A stretch of 64,000 nt of DNA from Actinomycetota bacterium. GTDB taxonomy: Bacteria > Actinomycetota > Acidimicrobiia > Acidimicrobiales > Ilumatobacteraceae. The translations under genes were made by a program, and so were the position numbers. Shown here piece after piece: positions 47,842 through 56,150 of the stretch; the first letter of the stretch is position 1; each line of letters begins with the position of its first letter. Under the pieces are notes generated by a model. The model made no database searches. It was not told the origin of the DNA and worked only from the letters and a program-made list of their open reading frames with translations. The stretch lies in NCBI GenBank assembly GCA_030645495.1, contig JAUSLV010000016.1, positions 62,001-126,000 of the forward strand. The letters are read 5' to 3'.

Positions 47842-48537
47842 TCACAGCGCCAGCGCCCGCAGGGCAGCGACGATCGCCTTGGCATCCACCAGCGCGGCCT
47901 TCAGGTCGGTGTGGGCGCTGCGCACGGCAGTGGTGGCCGAGCTGAGCACACTGTGGTTGGCGTTCCAGTCGGCGGGGGTGTAGCCCAGCTCGCTGTCCAC
48001 CACGCCGCTCAGCGACGTGCTGGCCGAGGCAAGCTCGGCGTTCAGGTCGGCCAGCAATGCGGTCACCTCGGCAACGTCCTTGCCGTTGGCCTCGGCGGCA
48101 TCGATCGCGGTCTGCAGCGTGGCGGCAATCTCGTTGCCCTTCACGATGCCGGCCGCGGTGCGATCACCGGCGAGCGCGAGGTGCACCTGCGGTGTGCGCA
48201 GGGCATACACCCGGTACTCGCTGGCCACGGCCTCGCAGTCGGCCCGCAGGCTGGCCAGGTCGGCGTCGGCCTGCACCTCGGCCTGCAGGCCACTGAGGCC
48301 GTTCTTGGCCGCGGAGATGAACGAGCCGATGGTGCCTTCGTGGCCATCGGTGAGCGTGGACGACGCGGTGGACTTCTCGAGCAGCACGTCGAGCTGCACC
48401 TGGCGCTCGCTGATGCCGGTGAGGCAGCGGGCCCGGGCGGTTTCCAGATCGGGCGGGGCGGCCGACGCAGTACCGGCAAAGCCGAGTGCGCTGGCCAGTC
48501 CGATCGTGAGTGCGGCGATGGTGCGAGTGCGGTTCAT
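47842..48537 (-). CDS. Exported helical protein of unknown function
   Basis: The 231-aa protein has a Sec signal with cleavage after GTASA, then a mostly alpha-helical mature chain rich in Ala/Leu/Glu with two Cys (ARCLTGISERQ, RADCEAVAS). The long helices (LLADLNAELASASTSL) suggest a bundle or coiled coil. GAGGT lies upstream of the ATG. It is coupled with the lipoprotein downstream. No known family was recognised. Confidence 0.68.
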   Translation of the reverse strand: MNRTRTIAALTIGLASALGFAGTASAAPPDLETARARCLTGISERQVQLDVLLEKSTASSTLTDGHEGTIGSFISAAKNGLSGLQAEVQADADLASLRADCEAVASEYRVYALRTPQVHLALAGDRTAAGIVKGNEIAATLQTAIDAAEANGKDVAEVTALLADLNAELASASTSLSGVVDSELGYTPADWNANHSVLSSATTAVRSAHTDLKAALVDAKAIVAALRALAL

Positions 48538-48699
48538 GACAAGACCTCGGGGGGATCGTTGGCCGGGCAGGAGCCCGACCGGGACGATGGTCATCATCCA
48601 TGGCGCCCGTGATGCCCCCGTGTGCGAGATGTGAGCGAAGTGTGAGCCGCCGCGCTCGTGGAGGCAGCCCACCCGGGGGGGTGGCGCTGACGGTTGATG

Positions 48700-48840
48700 T
48701 CAGTGATGCTGGCGGGTCAGGCGGAGGATCTTGAGGTTCAGCACCACGAACCGGAACGCCTGGCGCACCAGGCCGGAGCGCCGGCGGGCTTCCTTGGCCG
48801 ACGTGGCGGTGGAGGTCTGCTGCATCGATGTGTTCGGCAT
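48700..48840 (-). CDS. 46-residue basic protein downstream of SQR-like gene
   Basis: The 46-aa ORF begins MPNTSMQQTSTATSAKEARR and continues to a hydrophobic/basic helix FRFVVLNLKILRLTRQHH. It starts five bases after the stop of the SQR-like gene, so cotranslation is likely. The C-terminal part can form an amphipathic helix (alternating Val/Leu and Arg/Lys) suited to the membrane surface, where the flavoenzyme should work. It is too short for most gene callers. Its reality is supported by tight spacing and codon use, not by a known family. Confidence 0.5.
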   Translation of the reverse strand: MPNTSMQQTSTATSAKEARRRSGLVRQAFRFVVLNLKILRLTRQHH

Positions 48841-48845
48841 GTCGG

Positions 48846-50306
48846 TCACTCCGGGATCAGCCACCAGCCCGGGCGGGCCTTGGCTTTGTAGATGAACAGG
48901 GTGTGCAGCAGGCGCTTCAGCCAGTGGCCCGCGAGGCCGATCTCGCCGAACGTGCTCTTCGGGTCGCGACCGGTCTCGGGGAAGTGCTCACGGTCGGGAA
49001 CGATCGGCGACATCGTGATCGTCGCCGCCGCGCCCGTGCGCAACCCGGCGCCGATCGAGGCGATACAGGCCGCCCCCATCGCCGTCATCGACGCGGTTCG
49101 TGCTGGCGCCGTGGGGTTGTTGTGCTTGATGCGGTCGACGACCGTCTGCGCCACCACCTTGCCCTGCGTGCCCGAGGGCATGCCGGTGCGTGGCGGTGCC
49201 GGCGCGACGGGGGCGCCGCTGGGCGTTTGGTACGGCCGCGAGATGGCGTGTGGCGGGGCGAAGGCGATGCCCACAGCGAACACGTTGGGGAACACCGGCG
49301 ACTCGTACGTGCGCGGCCAGTCCTTCGCCGACCACTCTTCGTATGGCTTGGCCGCGTAGTCCGCATCCACCTTCATGAATCCGTTCGCCGCGAACAACTT
49401 GTCGGCGATGTCGGTGCCCGCACGGTCGACCGTGGGCAGGGCGACCCCGCGGAACGGCGGCAGCAGCATCGCGAAGTCGAACGCTTGTTGGGCGACCGTG
49501 CCGTCGATCTGTTCGTAGTGCACCACACCCTCGGCCACCTCGGTGACGTGGGCCTGCAGGATCACCCGAATGCCGCGCTCGGTGAACAGGCTCTGCATCC
49601 ATTGCTCGCTGGTGACCTGGCCGCTCTTCTGGCTGAACACCATGCCGCCCACACCGAAGTCGCCGAGTTCGTGTTCGTTGGTGAGGTAGATCACGTCGGC
49701 CAGCTCGCGCACGCCCTGCTCGCGCAACACGTGGTCCACGTTGAACACGTACTCGAACGCGGCGCCCTCACAGGTGCAGGCACCGTGCCCCATCCCGACC
49801 ACCAGCGTCTGGCGCCGGCCGGCCTTCATCCGCGCGATCACCTCGTCGAGCGCGGCGCTGGCCTGGGTGGCATGCCCAGAGGTGCACACCGACACCGAAT
49901 GGCCATCGGGGCCGAGGCCCGGCGTGAGGTCGAAGCGCAGCTTCGGGCCGGTGGCGTTGATCAGGTAGTCGTAGCGCAGCCGCGCCGGCTGGCCGCGGCG
50001 ATCGGCGTCGGTGTATTCGATATCGACCGCACCGGTGGCGTCGGTTGCGTCGCCCTCGGGCAGCAGGCCCACGGCCTTCGCCTGGTGGTACTCGATGCCC
50101 AGCCGCTTGTACACGGGCGCCAGCGGGAACGTGACCTGCTTGGCGGTCATCTTGCCCACCCCGACCCAGATGTTGGAGGGGATCCAGTTCCAGTTGGCGT
50201 TCGGCGACACCACGATCACCTCGTGTGCGCGGCCGAGCCGACGCTTCGCATGCATTGCAGCGGTGTGCCCCGCCACTCCTGCTCCCAGTACCACGATCCG
50301 AGCCAT
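48846..50306 (-). CDS. Sulfide:quinone oxidoreductase-like flavoprotein
   Basis: The 486-aa FAD protein has the N-terminal dinucleotide motif VVLGAGVAGHTAA, a second ATG motif YLINATGPKL, GMGHGACTCEGAAFEY with a Cys pair, and a late FAD motif NVFAVGIAFAPP. The C-terminal HWLKRLLHTLFIYKAK helix and Trp-rich end are membrane-binding features of SQR and NDH-2. It probably oxidises sulfide or a related thiol and reduces quinone. The usual third redox Cys near the C-terminal FAD motif is not seen, so SQR activity is not certain. A CsoR/CstR-like dyad lies 71 nt upstream. Confidence 0.8.
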   Translation of the reverse strand: MARIVVLGAGVAGHTAAMHAKRRLGRAHEVIVVSPNANWNWIPSNIWVGVGKMTAKQVTFPLAPVYKRLGIEYHQAKAVGLLPEGDATDATGAVDIEYTDADRRGQPARLRYDYLINATGPKLRFDLTPGLGPDGHSVSVCTSGHATQASAALDEVIARMKAGRRQTLVVGMGHGACTCEGAAFEYVFNVDHVLREQGVRELADVIYLTNEHELGDFGVGGMVFSQKSGQVTSEQWMQSLFTERGIRVILQAHVTEVAEGVVHYEQIDGTVAQQAFDFAMLLPPFRGVALPTVDRAGTDIADKLFAANGFMKVDADYAAKPYEEWSAKDWPRTYESPVFPNVFAVGIAFAPPHAISRPYQTPSGAPVAPAPPRTGMPSGTQGKVVAQTVVDRIKHNNPTAPARTASMTAMGAACIASIGAGLRTGAAATITMSPIVPDREHFPETGRDPKSTFGEIGLAGHWLKRLLHTLFIYKAKARPGWWLIPE

Positions 50307-50376
50307 GTCGTACCCGTTCCTGTTGCGTCCGGCAGCGCTCGGTAACGGAACATCGGCGCTGCGGATCCTGGCCTCA

Positions 50377-50396
50377 GGATACCACGGGGGGTATCC
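50377..50396 (-). promoter_or_regulatory. CsoR/CstR-like operator upstream of SQR-like gene
   Basis: GGATACC and GGTATCC are perfect 7-bp arms around ACGGGG, which gives ATACC-G-tract-GGTAT. CsoR-family repressors (copper CsoR, persulfide CstR) bind ATACCC/GGGTAT-like sites with a G/C centre. It is 71 nt before the SQR-like ATG. No CsoR gene is in the window. Confidence 0.55.
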
Positions 50397-50454
50397 GCTC
50401 GGCGAGTCCGACGCGGCGCTGGCCCGCTGCGTGCAGGCCTACGAAATCACTTGG

Positions 50455-50527
50455 AGCCCAGAGAGGGAATCGAACCCTCGACCTTTTCATTACGAGTGAA
50501 ATGCTCTACCGACTGAGCTATCTGGGC
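50455..50527 (-). tRNA. tRNA-Thr (CGT)
   Basis: Minus-strand cloverleaf with acceptor GCCCAGA/TCTGGGC, D arm TAGCTCAGTCGGTAGAGC, anticodon stem TTTCA/TGAAA with loop CTCGTAA (anticodon CGT), and T arm GAGGG-TTCGATT-CCCTC. No encoded CCA. It lies 54 nt after the holB stop on the same strand. Confidence 0.95.
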
Positions 50528-50581
50528 GCAGGCAGCAATGCTAGCGGTCGGCCTGCGGCCCGCCCACCCCGGAATTCGCTG

Positions 50582-51640
50582 CTAGATCGAGGGCAGTTCC
50601 AGCAGCAGCGCCTGCAGCAGCAGGGTTTCGTTGGGGTTGCGCTCGAGCGCTTCGAGTGCCTTGTGGATGCGCTGCACGGCGGCCACACCGGCCTCGGGGC
50701 GGGGCAGGGTGCCGGCCACCAGCGCGTCGCGGTACACGCCGGCCATCACCGACATGCCACTGCGCAACTCGTCGACGCGGTGGCGGCGCTGCTCGCGCTT
50801 GTGGCGGTCTTCCAGCTGCTTGCGGCCGCTGCCGCGCTCGCCGGCCGCGGCGACGCGTGCCTCCAGCGCCTCGGCCTCCTCGGCCTGGCGGGCTGCCAGT
50901 GGTGCCGCGGCAGCCTCGATCAACCCGTTCATCTCGCTGCACAGCGCGATCACCGTGGCACCCGTGCCGTCGAGGCGGCGGGGCACGCCGGCGAACGCCT
51001 GGCGGCGGGCCATCAGCCCGGTGTCGGTGACCAACACCCTGGCGCGGGTGAGGTTGCCCTCCGCCGCTGCAGCAGCCTGCTCGGCCGCCAGCTGCGGCGC
51101 GCCCTCGGCCACCAGCCGCTCGCGGATCACCGACTCGGGGATGGAGGAGAAGTCGATGCGCACGCAGCGTGACGCGATCGTGACCAGCTCGGGCGGCACC
51201 TGATCGGCGAGCACGATGAACACCGCGCTGGGCGGCGGCTCTTCGATCGTCTTCAGCAGGCGGGCCGCGCCCTCGGCCTCGAGCAGGTGGAACTCGTGCA
51301 GCACCATCACCTTGCGCGTGCCCTCCATCGGGGCCATCGATGCGTTGCGGATGATCTCGCTGACCTGCTCCTTGGAGATGCGCGCGCCCTGGCGCTCGAC
51401 CTCACGCACGTCGGGGTGCTCGCCGGCCAGCGCCAGGCGCGACGCACGGGTGTCGGGGTCGTCGTGGCCGGTGAGCAACAGCGCGGCGAACGCGCGGGCG
51501 GCCTCGTGCTTGGTGCTGCCGGGTGGGCCCACGAACAGATACGCGTGCACCGCGCTGCTGGCGGCGCGGCTGAGCTGCTCGACCGCGCGGGTTTGGCCCA
51601 CCACGCCGTCCCACACCGAGCGGGCGTACTCGGCGAACAT
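50582..51640 (-). CDS. holB: DNA polymerase III delta-prime subunit
   Basis: The 352-aa AAA+ clamp-loader subunit has VGPPGSTKHEAARAFAALLL in the P-loop place, where the final GK(T/S) is TKH, so ATP binding is likely lost as in delta-prime proteins. KTIEEPPPSAVFI (the LLKTIEEPP sensor-1 region), SRCVRIDFSSI and the C-terminal oligomerisation domain follow. The usual four-Cys zinc module is not seen. Its start overlaps the tmk stop by one base. tmk-holB order is typical of actinobacteria. A tRNA-Thr gene follows. Confidence 0.9.
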   Translation of the reverse strand: MFAEYARSVWDGVVGQTRAVEQLSRAASSAVHAYLFVGPPGSTKHEAARAFAALLLTGHDDPDTRASRLALAGEHPDVREVERQGARISKEQVSEIIRNASMAPMEGTRKVMVLHEFHLLEAEGAARLLKTIEEPPPSAVFIVLADQVPPELVTIASRCVRIDFSSIPESVIRERLVAEGAPQLAAEQAAAAAEGNLTRARVLVTDTGLMARRQAFAGVPRRLDGTGATVIALCSEMNGLIEAAAAPLAARQAEEAEALEARVAAAGERGSGRKQLEDRHKREQRRHRVDELRSGMSVMAGVYRDALVAGTLPRPEAGVAAVQRIHKALEALERNPNETLLLQALLLELPSI

Positions 51641-52248
51641 CAGATGCCCAGCCGATCGCGCACGGCAGTGCGGATGGCCGCGCCCACGCGTTCAACCGGC
51701 AGGCCGGCGTCGATGATCACCCAACGCTCGGGCTCGGCCGCGGCCATCGCGCAGAACCCGTCGCGCACGCGTTGGTGGAACGCGTCGCCTTCCTGCTCGA
51801 AGCGATCCAGCTGACGGCCGCGCATGCGCCGCTCGAGCACCTCGGGCGCGGCGTCGAGCAGCAGCACCAGGTGTGGCCACAGCCCACCCATCGCCCACTC
51901 GTTGATCTGGCGCACCTCGGCCAACGGCAGCTCGCGGCCGTAGCCCTGGTAGGCGAGCGTGGAGTACACGCTGCGATCGCTGACCACGTGGCGGCCAGCG
52001 GCCAGCGCGGGGGCCACCACTTCGTGGAGGTGCTGTGCCCGGTCGGCGGCGGCCAGCAGTGCTTCGGCGCGGTGCGAGAGGTCGGTGACCGCCGTGTCGT
52101 GCAAGATCGTGCGGATCCGCTGGCCGACGGCCGTGCCGCCGGTCTCGCGAGTGAGGACGGCCGACAACGCCTCGGCCAGGCGCGCCGCGTGGGTGCTCTT
52201 CCCGCAACCCTCGGCGCCTTCGAGCGTGATGTAGCGACCGGTCGTCAT
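51640..52248 (-). CDS. tmk: Thymidylate kinase
   Basis: The 202-aa kinase has P-loop GAEGCGKST at 11-19, the DR(Y/H/S) base-recognition motif VVSDRSVYSTLAYQG, and lid-region RMRGRQLDRFEQEGDAFHQR. It phosphorylates dTMP to dTDP for DNA synthesis. MTTGRY is chosen as start; the longer frame upstream is not conserved-looking. It is directly coupled to holB and lies downstream of the divergent DMT transporter. Confidence 0.95.
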   Translation of the reverse strand: MTTGRYITLEGAEGCGKSTHAARLAEALSAVLTRETGGTAVGQRIRTILHDTAVTDLSHRAEALLAAADRAQHLHEVVAPALAAGRHVVSDRSVYSTLAYQGYGRELPLAEVRQINEWAMGGLWPHLVLLLDAAPEVLERRMRGRQLDRFEQEGDAFHQRVRDGFCAMAAAEPERWVIIDAGLPVERVGAAIRTAVRDRLGI

Positions 52249-52321
52249 ATCGAAGCCGCACCATATCCAGCCGGGCAGGCTAGCCTGTGAATGAGAAGTC
52301 CATCCCGATATGTGAGACGCT

Positions 52322-53206
52322 ATGTGGATCCTCATCACGCTGGTCGCCGCCGGCTTCCAGACCGCTCGCACCGCGCTGCAGCACCGCTTGCGCGCGCTGC
52401 TGTCGGTCAGCGGGGCGGGGTTCGTGCGCTACGTGTACGGCGCGCCGCTGGCGGGCCTGGCCGTGCTGGCGGCGTGGGTGTCGGGGGTCGACTGGCCGGG
52501 CGTCGCCTGGCGCTTCTGGCCCACCATCGCCGGCGGCGGGCTGGCCCAGATCGTGGGCACGATCTGCCTGATCCGTGCGTTCGATGCTCGCGACTTCGCG
52601 GTGGGCACCGTGTTCGCCAAGACCGAGGTGGTGCAAGTGGCGCTGTTCTCGCTGGTGCTGTTGGGCGAGCCGCTGCGCTGGGGCGGCTGGCTGGGCGCGG
52701 TCGTGTGCATGGCCGGCGTGACGGTGCTGGCCACCAAGGGCCAGCGCCTCACGTGGGCCGCGGTGCGGCAGCCGGCTGCCCTGTACGGCCTGGCCGCGGG
52801 CGGGCTGTTCGGGTTGGCCTCGATCGGCATTCGTGGGGCCACGAAGGCGCTCGCCGGTGGGCCGATCGTGATGCGCGCGCTCGTGACCCTGGCGGTGATG
52901 AACACGATGCAGACGTTCATCCACGGCGGCTACCTGCTGGCCCGCGAACCCGAGCAGATGCGGCTGGGCTTCGTGCACTGGCGGTCGAGTTCGGTGGTGG
53001 GCGTGCTCAGTGTGTGCGGCAGCGCTGGTTGGGCGCTGGCCTTGGCGTTGGAGAACGCGGCCAAGGTGCGCACGCTCGGCCAAGTGGAACTGCTGTTCAC
53101 CTTCGCGGTGTCGTGGTGGATCCTCCACGACCGCCACACGAAAGCCGAGTACCTGGCCAGCCTGCTCGTGGCCGCCGGCGTGTTGACCGTGGTGCTCGCC
53201 GGTTGA
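52322..53206 (+). CDS. EamA/DMT-family membrane transporter
   Basis: The 294-aa protein has about ten membrane helices in two repeated halves, as in drug/metabolite transporters (AGGGLAQIVGTICLIRAF in half one, and ending YLASLLVAAGVLTVVLAG). The EAMA-type motif KTEVVQVALFSLVLLGEPLRW is in the expected place. It could export or import amino acids, purines or sugars; no specificity residues are recognised. It is divergent from tmk (73 nt between starts) and ends before a hairpin at 53221. Confidence 0.82.
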   Translation: MWILITLVAAGFQTARTALQHRLRALLSVSGAGFVRYVYGAPLAGLAVLAAWVSGVDWPGVAWRFWPTIAGGGLAQIVGTICLIRAFDARDFAVGTVFAKTEVVQVALFSLVLLGEPLRWGGWLGAVVCMAGVTVLATKGQRLTWAAVRQPAALYGLAAGGLFGLASIGIRGATKALAGGPIVMRALVTLAVMNTMQTFIHGGYLLAREPEQMRLGFVHWRSSSVVGVLSVCGSAGWALALALENAAKVRTLGQVELLFTFAVSWWILHDRHTKAEYLASLLVAAGVLTVVLAG

Positions 53207-53220
53207 CTGCTCGGCGGGTC

Positions 53221-53244
53221 CTCTCGCGCCCACGGGCGCGAGAG
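53221..53244. terminator. Hairpin between convergent DMT transporter and topA
   Basis: CTCTCGCGCCC and GGGCGCGAGAG are perfect 11-bp arms with a two-base centre, 15 nt after the transporter stop. No U-run; bidirectional role inferred from position. Confidence 0.55.
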
Positions 53245-53342
53245 GTACGCGTGGGCGTGCGTTCCGCGCCCGTGGGTCTCGGATCGGTCACGAGCGGGCC
53301 AGATCGCGCCCGACGGATGGTGGGCAGGGTGGGAGGCCGAGT

Positions 53343-56075
53343 TCAGAGGTCGGTGACGGGCCAGGCGGTGGTGGCCGGGGCGGCCTTCTTCGCGGCCACC
53401 TTCTTTGCCGGCGCACCCTTCTTGGCGGGCGCAGTCTTCTTCGCGGCCGCCTTCTTCGCCGGTGCGGCCTTCTTCGCCGCAGCCTTCTTGGTGGCAGCTG
53501 CACGCTTGCCGGGGGCGCCGCCCTTCTCGATGATCGCCTCGCGGCGCACAGCAAGCAGCTCGTAGGCCCGTTCGGGCTCCATCGCCTCCAGGCGATCGCC
53601 CTTGGAGAGCGAGGCGTTGGTCTCGCCGTCGGTGACGTACACGCCGAACTTGCCGTCCCTGGCCACCACCGCCTTGCCGCTGATCGGATCGTTGCCGAAC
53701 TCGCGCAGCGGGCCCTTGGCGGCGAGGTTGGCCCCGCCACCGCGCCGGAACACCTTCGGCTGCGAGAAGATCTCCACGGCCTCGGCGAGCGAGATCGTGA
53801 GCAGCCGCTCCTCGCTGGCGATGTTGCGGTAGTCCTTGCCCTTCTGCACGTATGGGCCGTAACGACCATTGTTGGCGAGGATCGGCTCGCCATCGGTGGG
53901 GTCGGCGCCGATGGTGCGCGGCAGCTGCAGCAGCTCGATGGCCTCGGCAACGGTGACCCGCTCGAACACCATCGTCTTGAACAGGCTGGCCATCTTCGGC
54001 TTCTCGAGGCCGGGCGGCAGGTTGTCGGGCGCACCCCACTGCACGTAGGGGCCGTAGCGGCCGTTCTTGGCGAACACCGGGTAGCCGTCGAGCTCGCCGA
54101 TCGGCTCGTCGCTCTTGGGTGCGGCCAGCAGCTTGGTGGCCACCTCCACGGTCAGCTCATCGGGGGTGAGGTCGTCGGGCACGCTGGCGGTGTCGTCGCC
54201 GCGCTTCACGTAGGGGCCGTACTTGCCGGGCTTCACCACGATCTCGCGACCCTCGGCGTCGAGGCCGATCGGGAACGTGTTGATCTCGGCCGCGTCGATG
54301 TGGTCGAGGTTCTCCTCCACCAGCCGCTTCAGGCCGGGCAGGCCCTCGGTCTCGTCGCCGAAGTAGAAGTGCTGCAGCCAGTCCTGCTTCTGCCGCTCGT
54401 TGCGGGCGATCGAGTCGAGGTCTTCCTCGATGCGAGCCGTGAACGCGTAGTCCACCAGGCCCTCGAAGTGCTTCTCCAACAGGCCCACCACGGCGAACGC
54501 GGTCCAGGTGGGCACCAGCGCCTGACCCTTCTTCCACACGTAGCCGCGGTCTTGCACGGTCTGGATGATCGAGGCCCACGTGGAGGGGCGGCCGATGCCC
54601 AGCTCTTCCAGGCGCTTCACCAGCGAGGCCTCGGTGTAGCGGGCGGGCGGCACGGTGGCGTGGCCGTTGGGGGTGAGCGACTGCACCGGCACCGACTGGC
54701 CCTCGGTGAGTGGCGGCAGCAGCGCTTCCTTCTCGTCCTCGGCCTCGGATTCGTCGGTGCTCTCCACGTACACCTGGCGATAGCCGGCGAAGGTGATCGT
54801 GGTGCCGCTGGCGGCGAACTCACAATCGGTGGTCGCCGCTCCGGCGGCCGGGCCTTCGGCAGCCGTGGCGGCCAGGCGCACCGACACCGTGGTGCCGTTG
54901 GCGTCGGCCATCTGCGAGGCCAAGGTGCGCTGCCAGATCAAGCGATACAGAGACAGCTCTTGCCCGTTCAGCTCACCGGCCACCGCTTCGGGTGTGCGCA
55001 GGGGAGTGGTGGGGCGGATCGCCTCGTGGGCCTCTTGCGCGTTCTTCACCTTGTTGGCGAACTGGCGCGGCGCGGGCGACAGGAACTTCTCGCCGTACCC
55101 ACGCTTCACCTCGGCGCGGATCGCGCCCAACGCTTCTTCGCTGAGCGAGACAGCGTCGGTACGCATGTAGGTGATGTAGCCGCGCTCGTACAAGCCCTGC
55201 GCGAGGCGCATCACCTGCGCCGCGCCGAGGCGCAGCTTGCGGCCACCCTCCTGCTGCAGCGTGCTGGTCTGGAACGGGGCCTTCGGGCTGCTGCGGTAGG
55301 GCTTCGATTCCACCGAGCGCACGGTGAACTCGGCGCCCGCCAACGTGTCGGCCAGCGCACGGGCGCGGCCCTCGGGCACCACCACCACGTTCTTCTTCGG
55401 CTGGCCGTCGCTGGTGAAGTCCTTGCCGGTGGCCACTTTGGTGCCGCCGAGGGCGACGAGCGTGGCGGTGAAGGCAGGCGACGTGCCGGTGAGCAGCTCG
55501 ATGTCCCAGTAGCCGGCGGTGACGAACGCGATGCGCTCGCGCTCGCGCTCCACGATGAGGCGAACCGACGGGCTCTGCACACGACCGGCCGACAGGCCGC
55601 GGTTGACGCGGCGCCACAGCACCGGCGACACCTCGTAGCCGTAGAGGCGATCGAGCAAGCGGCGGGTCTCGGCGGCGTCGACCAGGCCGTAGTCGATGCC
55701 GCGCGGGTTGGCCACGGCCTGGTCGATGGCGCTCTTGGTGATCTCGTGGAACACCATTCGCTTCACCGGGATCTTCGGCTTCAAATACTCCAGCAGATGC
55801 CAGCTGATCGCCTCACCCTCGCGGTCTTCGTCCGTCGCGAGGTAGAGCTCGGAGGCGTTCTTCATCGCCGCCCGCAGGTCTTTCACCACGTCTTTGCCGC
55901 GCACGGTCAGCTCGTACGTGGGCTTGAAGCCGTTGTCCACGTCGATCTGCAAACCCTTGCTCGGCAGGTCGGCCACGTGCCCCACCGAGGCGCGCACGTC
56001 GAAGGCATCGCCGAGGAACTTGGAGATGGTTTTCGCTTTGGCAGGCGATTCCACGATGACGAGGGGCTTGGCCAT
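53343..56075 (-). CDS. topA: DNA topoisomerase I
   Basis: The 910-aa type IA topoisomerase has a TOPRIM domain with E9 (VIVESPAKA) and TDEDREGE at 81-88, HEITKSAI, and the catalytic Tyr303 in YITYMRTDAVSLSEEAL. Four C-terminal (K/N)(G)(R/K)(Y/F)G(P/V)YV repeats replace zinc fingers, and the chain ends in a Lys/Ala/Pro tail (KKAAAKKTAPAKK). This is the form of actinobacterial TopA, where the basic tail aids DNA binding and processivity. It relaxes negative supercoils. It lies in the conserved topA-tmk-holB-STAS-Tad neighbourhood. Confidence 0.97.
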   Translation of the reverse strand: MAKPLVIVESPAKAKTISKFLGDAFDVRASVGHVADLPSKGLQIDVDNGFKPTYELTVRGKDVVKDLRAAMKNASELYLATDEDREGEAISWHLLEYLKPKIPVKRMVFHEITKSAIDQAVANPRGIDYGLVDAAETRRLLDRLYGYEVSPVLWRRVNRGLSAGRVQSPSVRLIVERERERIAFVTAGYWDIELLTGTSPAFTATLVALGGTKVATGKDFTSDGQPKKNVVVVPEGRARALADTLAGAEFTVRSVESKPYRSSPKAPFQTSTLQQEGGRKLRLGAAQVMRLAQGLYERGYITYMRTDAVSLSEEALGAIRAEVKRGYGEKFLSPAPRQFANKVKNAQEAHEAIRPTTPLRTPEAVAGELNGQELSLYRLIWQRTLASQMADANGTTVSVRLAATAAEGPAAGAATTDCEFAASGTTITFAGYRQVYVESTDESEAEDEKEALLPPLTEGQSVPVQSLTPNGHATVPPARYTEASLVKRLEELGIGRPSTWASIIQTVQDRGYVWKKGQALVPTWTAFAVVGLLEKHFEGLVDYAFTARIEEDLDSIARNERQKQDWLQHFYFGDETEGLPGLKRLVEENLDHIDAAEINTFPIGLDAEGREIVVKPGKYGPYVKRGDDTASVPDDLTPDELTVEVATKLLAAPKSDEPIGELDGYPVFAKNGRYGPYVQWGAPDNLPPGLEKPKMASLFKTMVFERVTVAEAIELLQLPRTIGADPTDGEPILANNGRYGPYVQKGKDYRNIASEERLLTISLAEAVEIFSQPKVFRRGGGANLAAKGPLREFGNDPISGKAVVARDGKFGVYVTDGETNASLSKGDRLEAMEPERAYELLAVRREAIIEKGGAPGKRAAATKKAAAKKAAPAKKAAAKKTAPAKKGAPAKKVAAKKAAPATTAWPVTDL

Positions 56076-56150
56076 TGGTGCGTATCGCTAGGTGATGGAA
56101 CCCCGTCTTGTCAAGGAGGCCCAGTTGTCACCCGTTCTGGAAAGCCCCGG

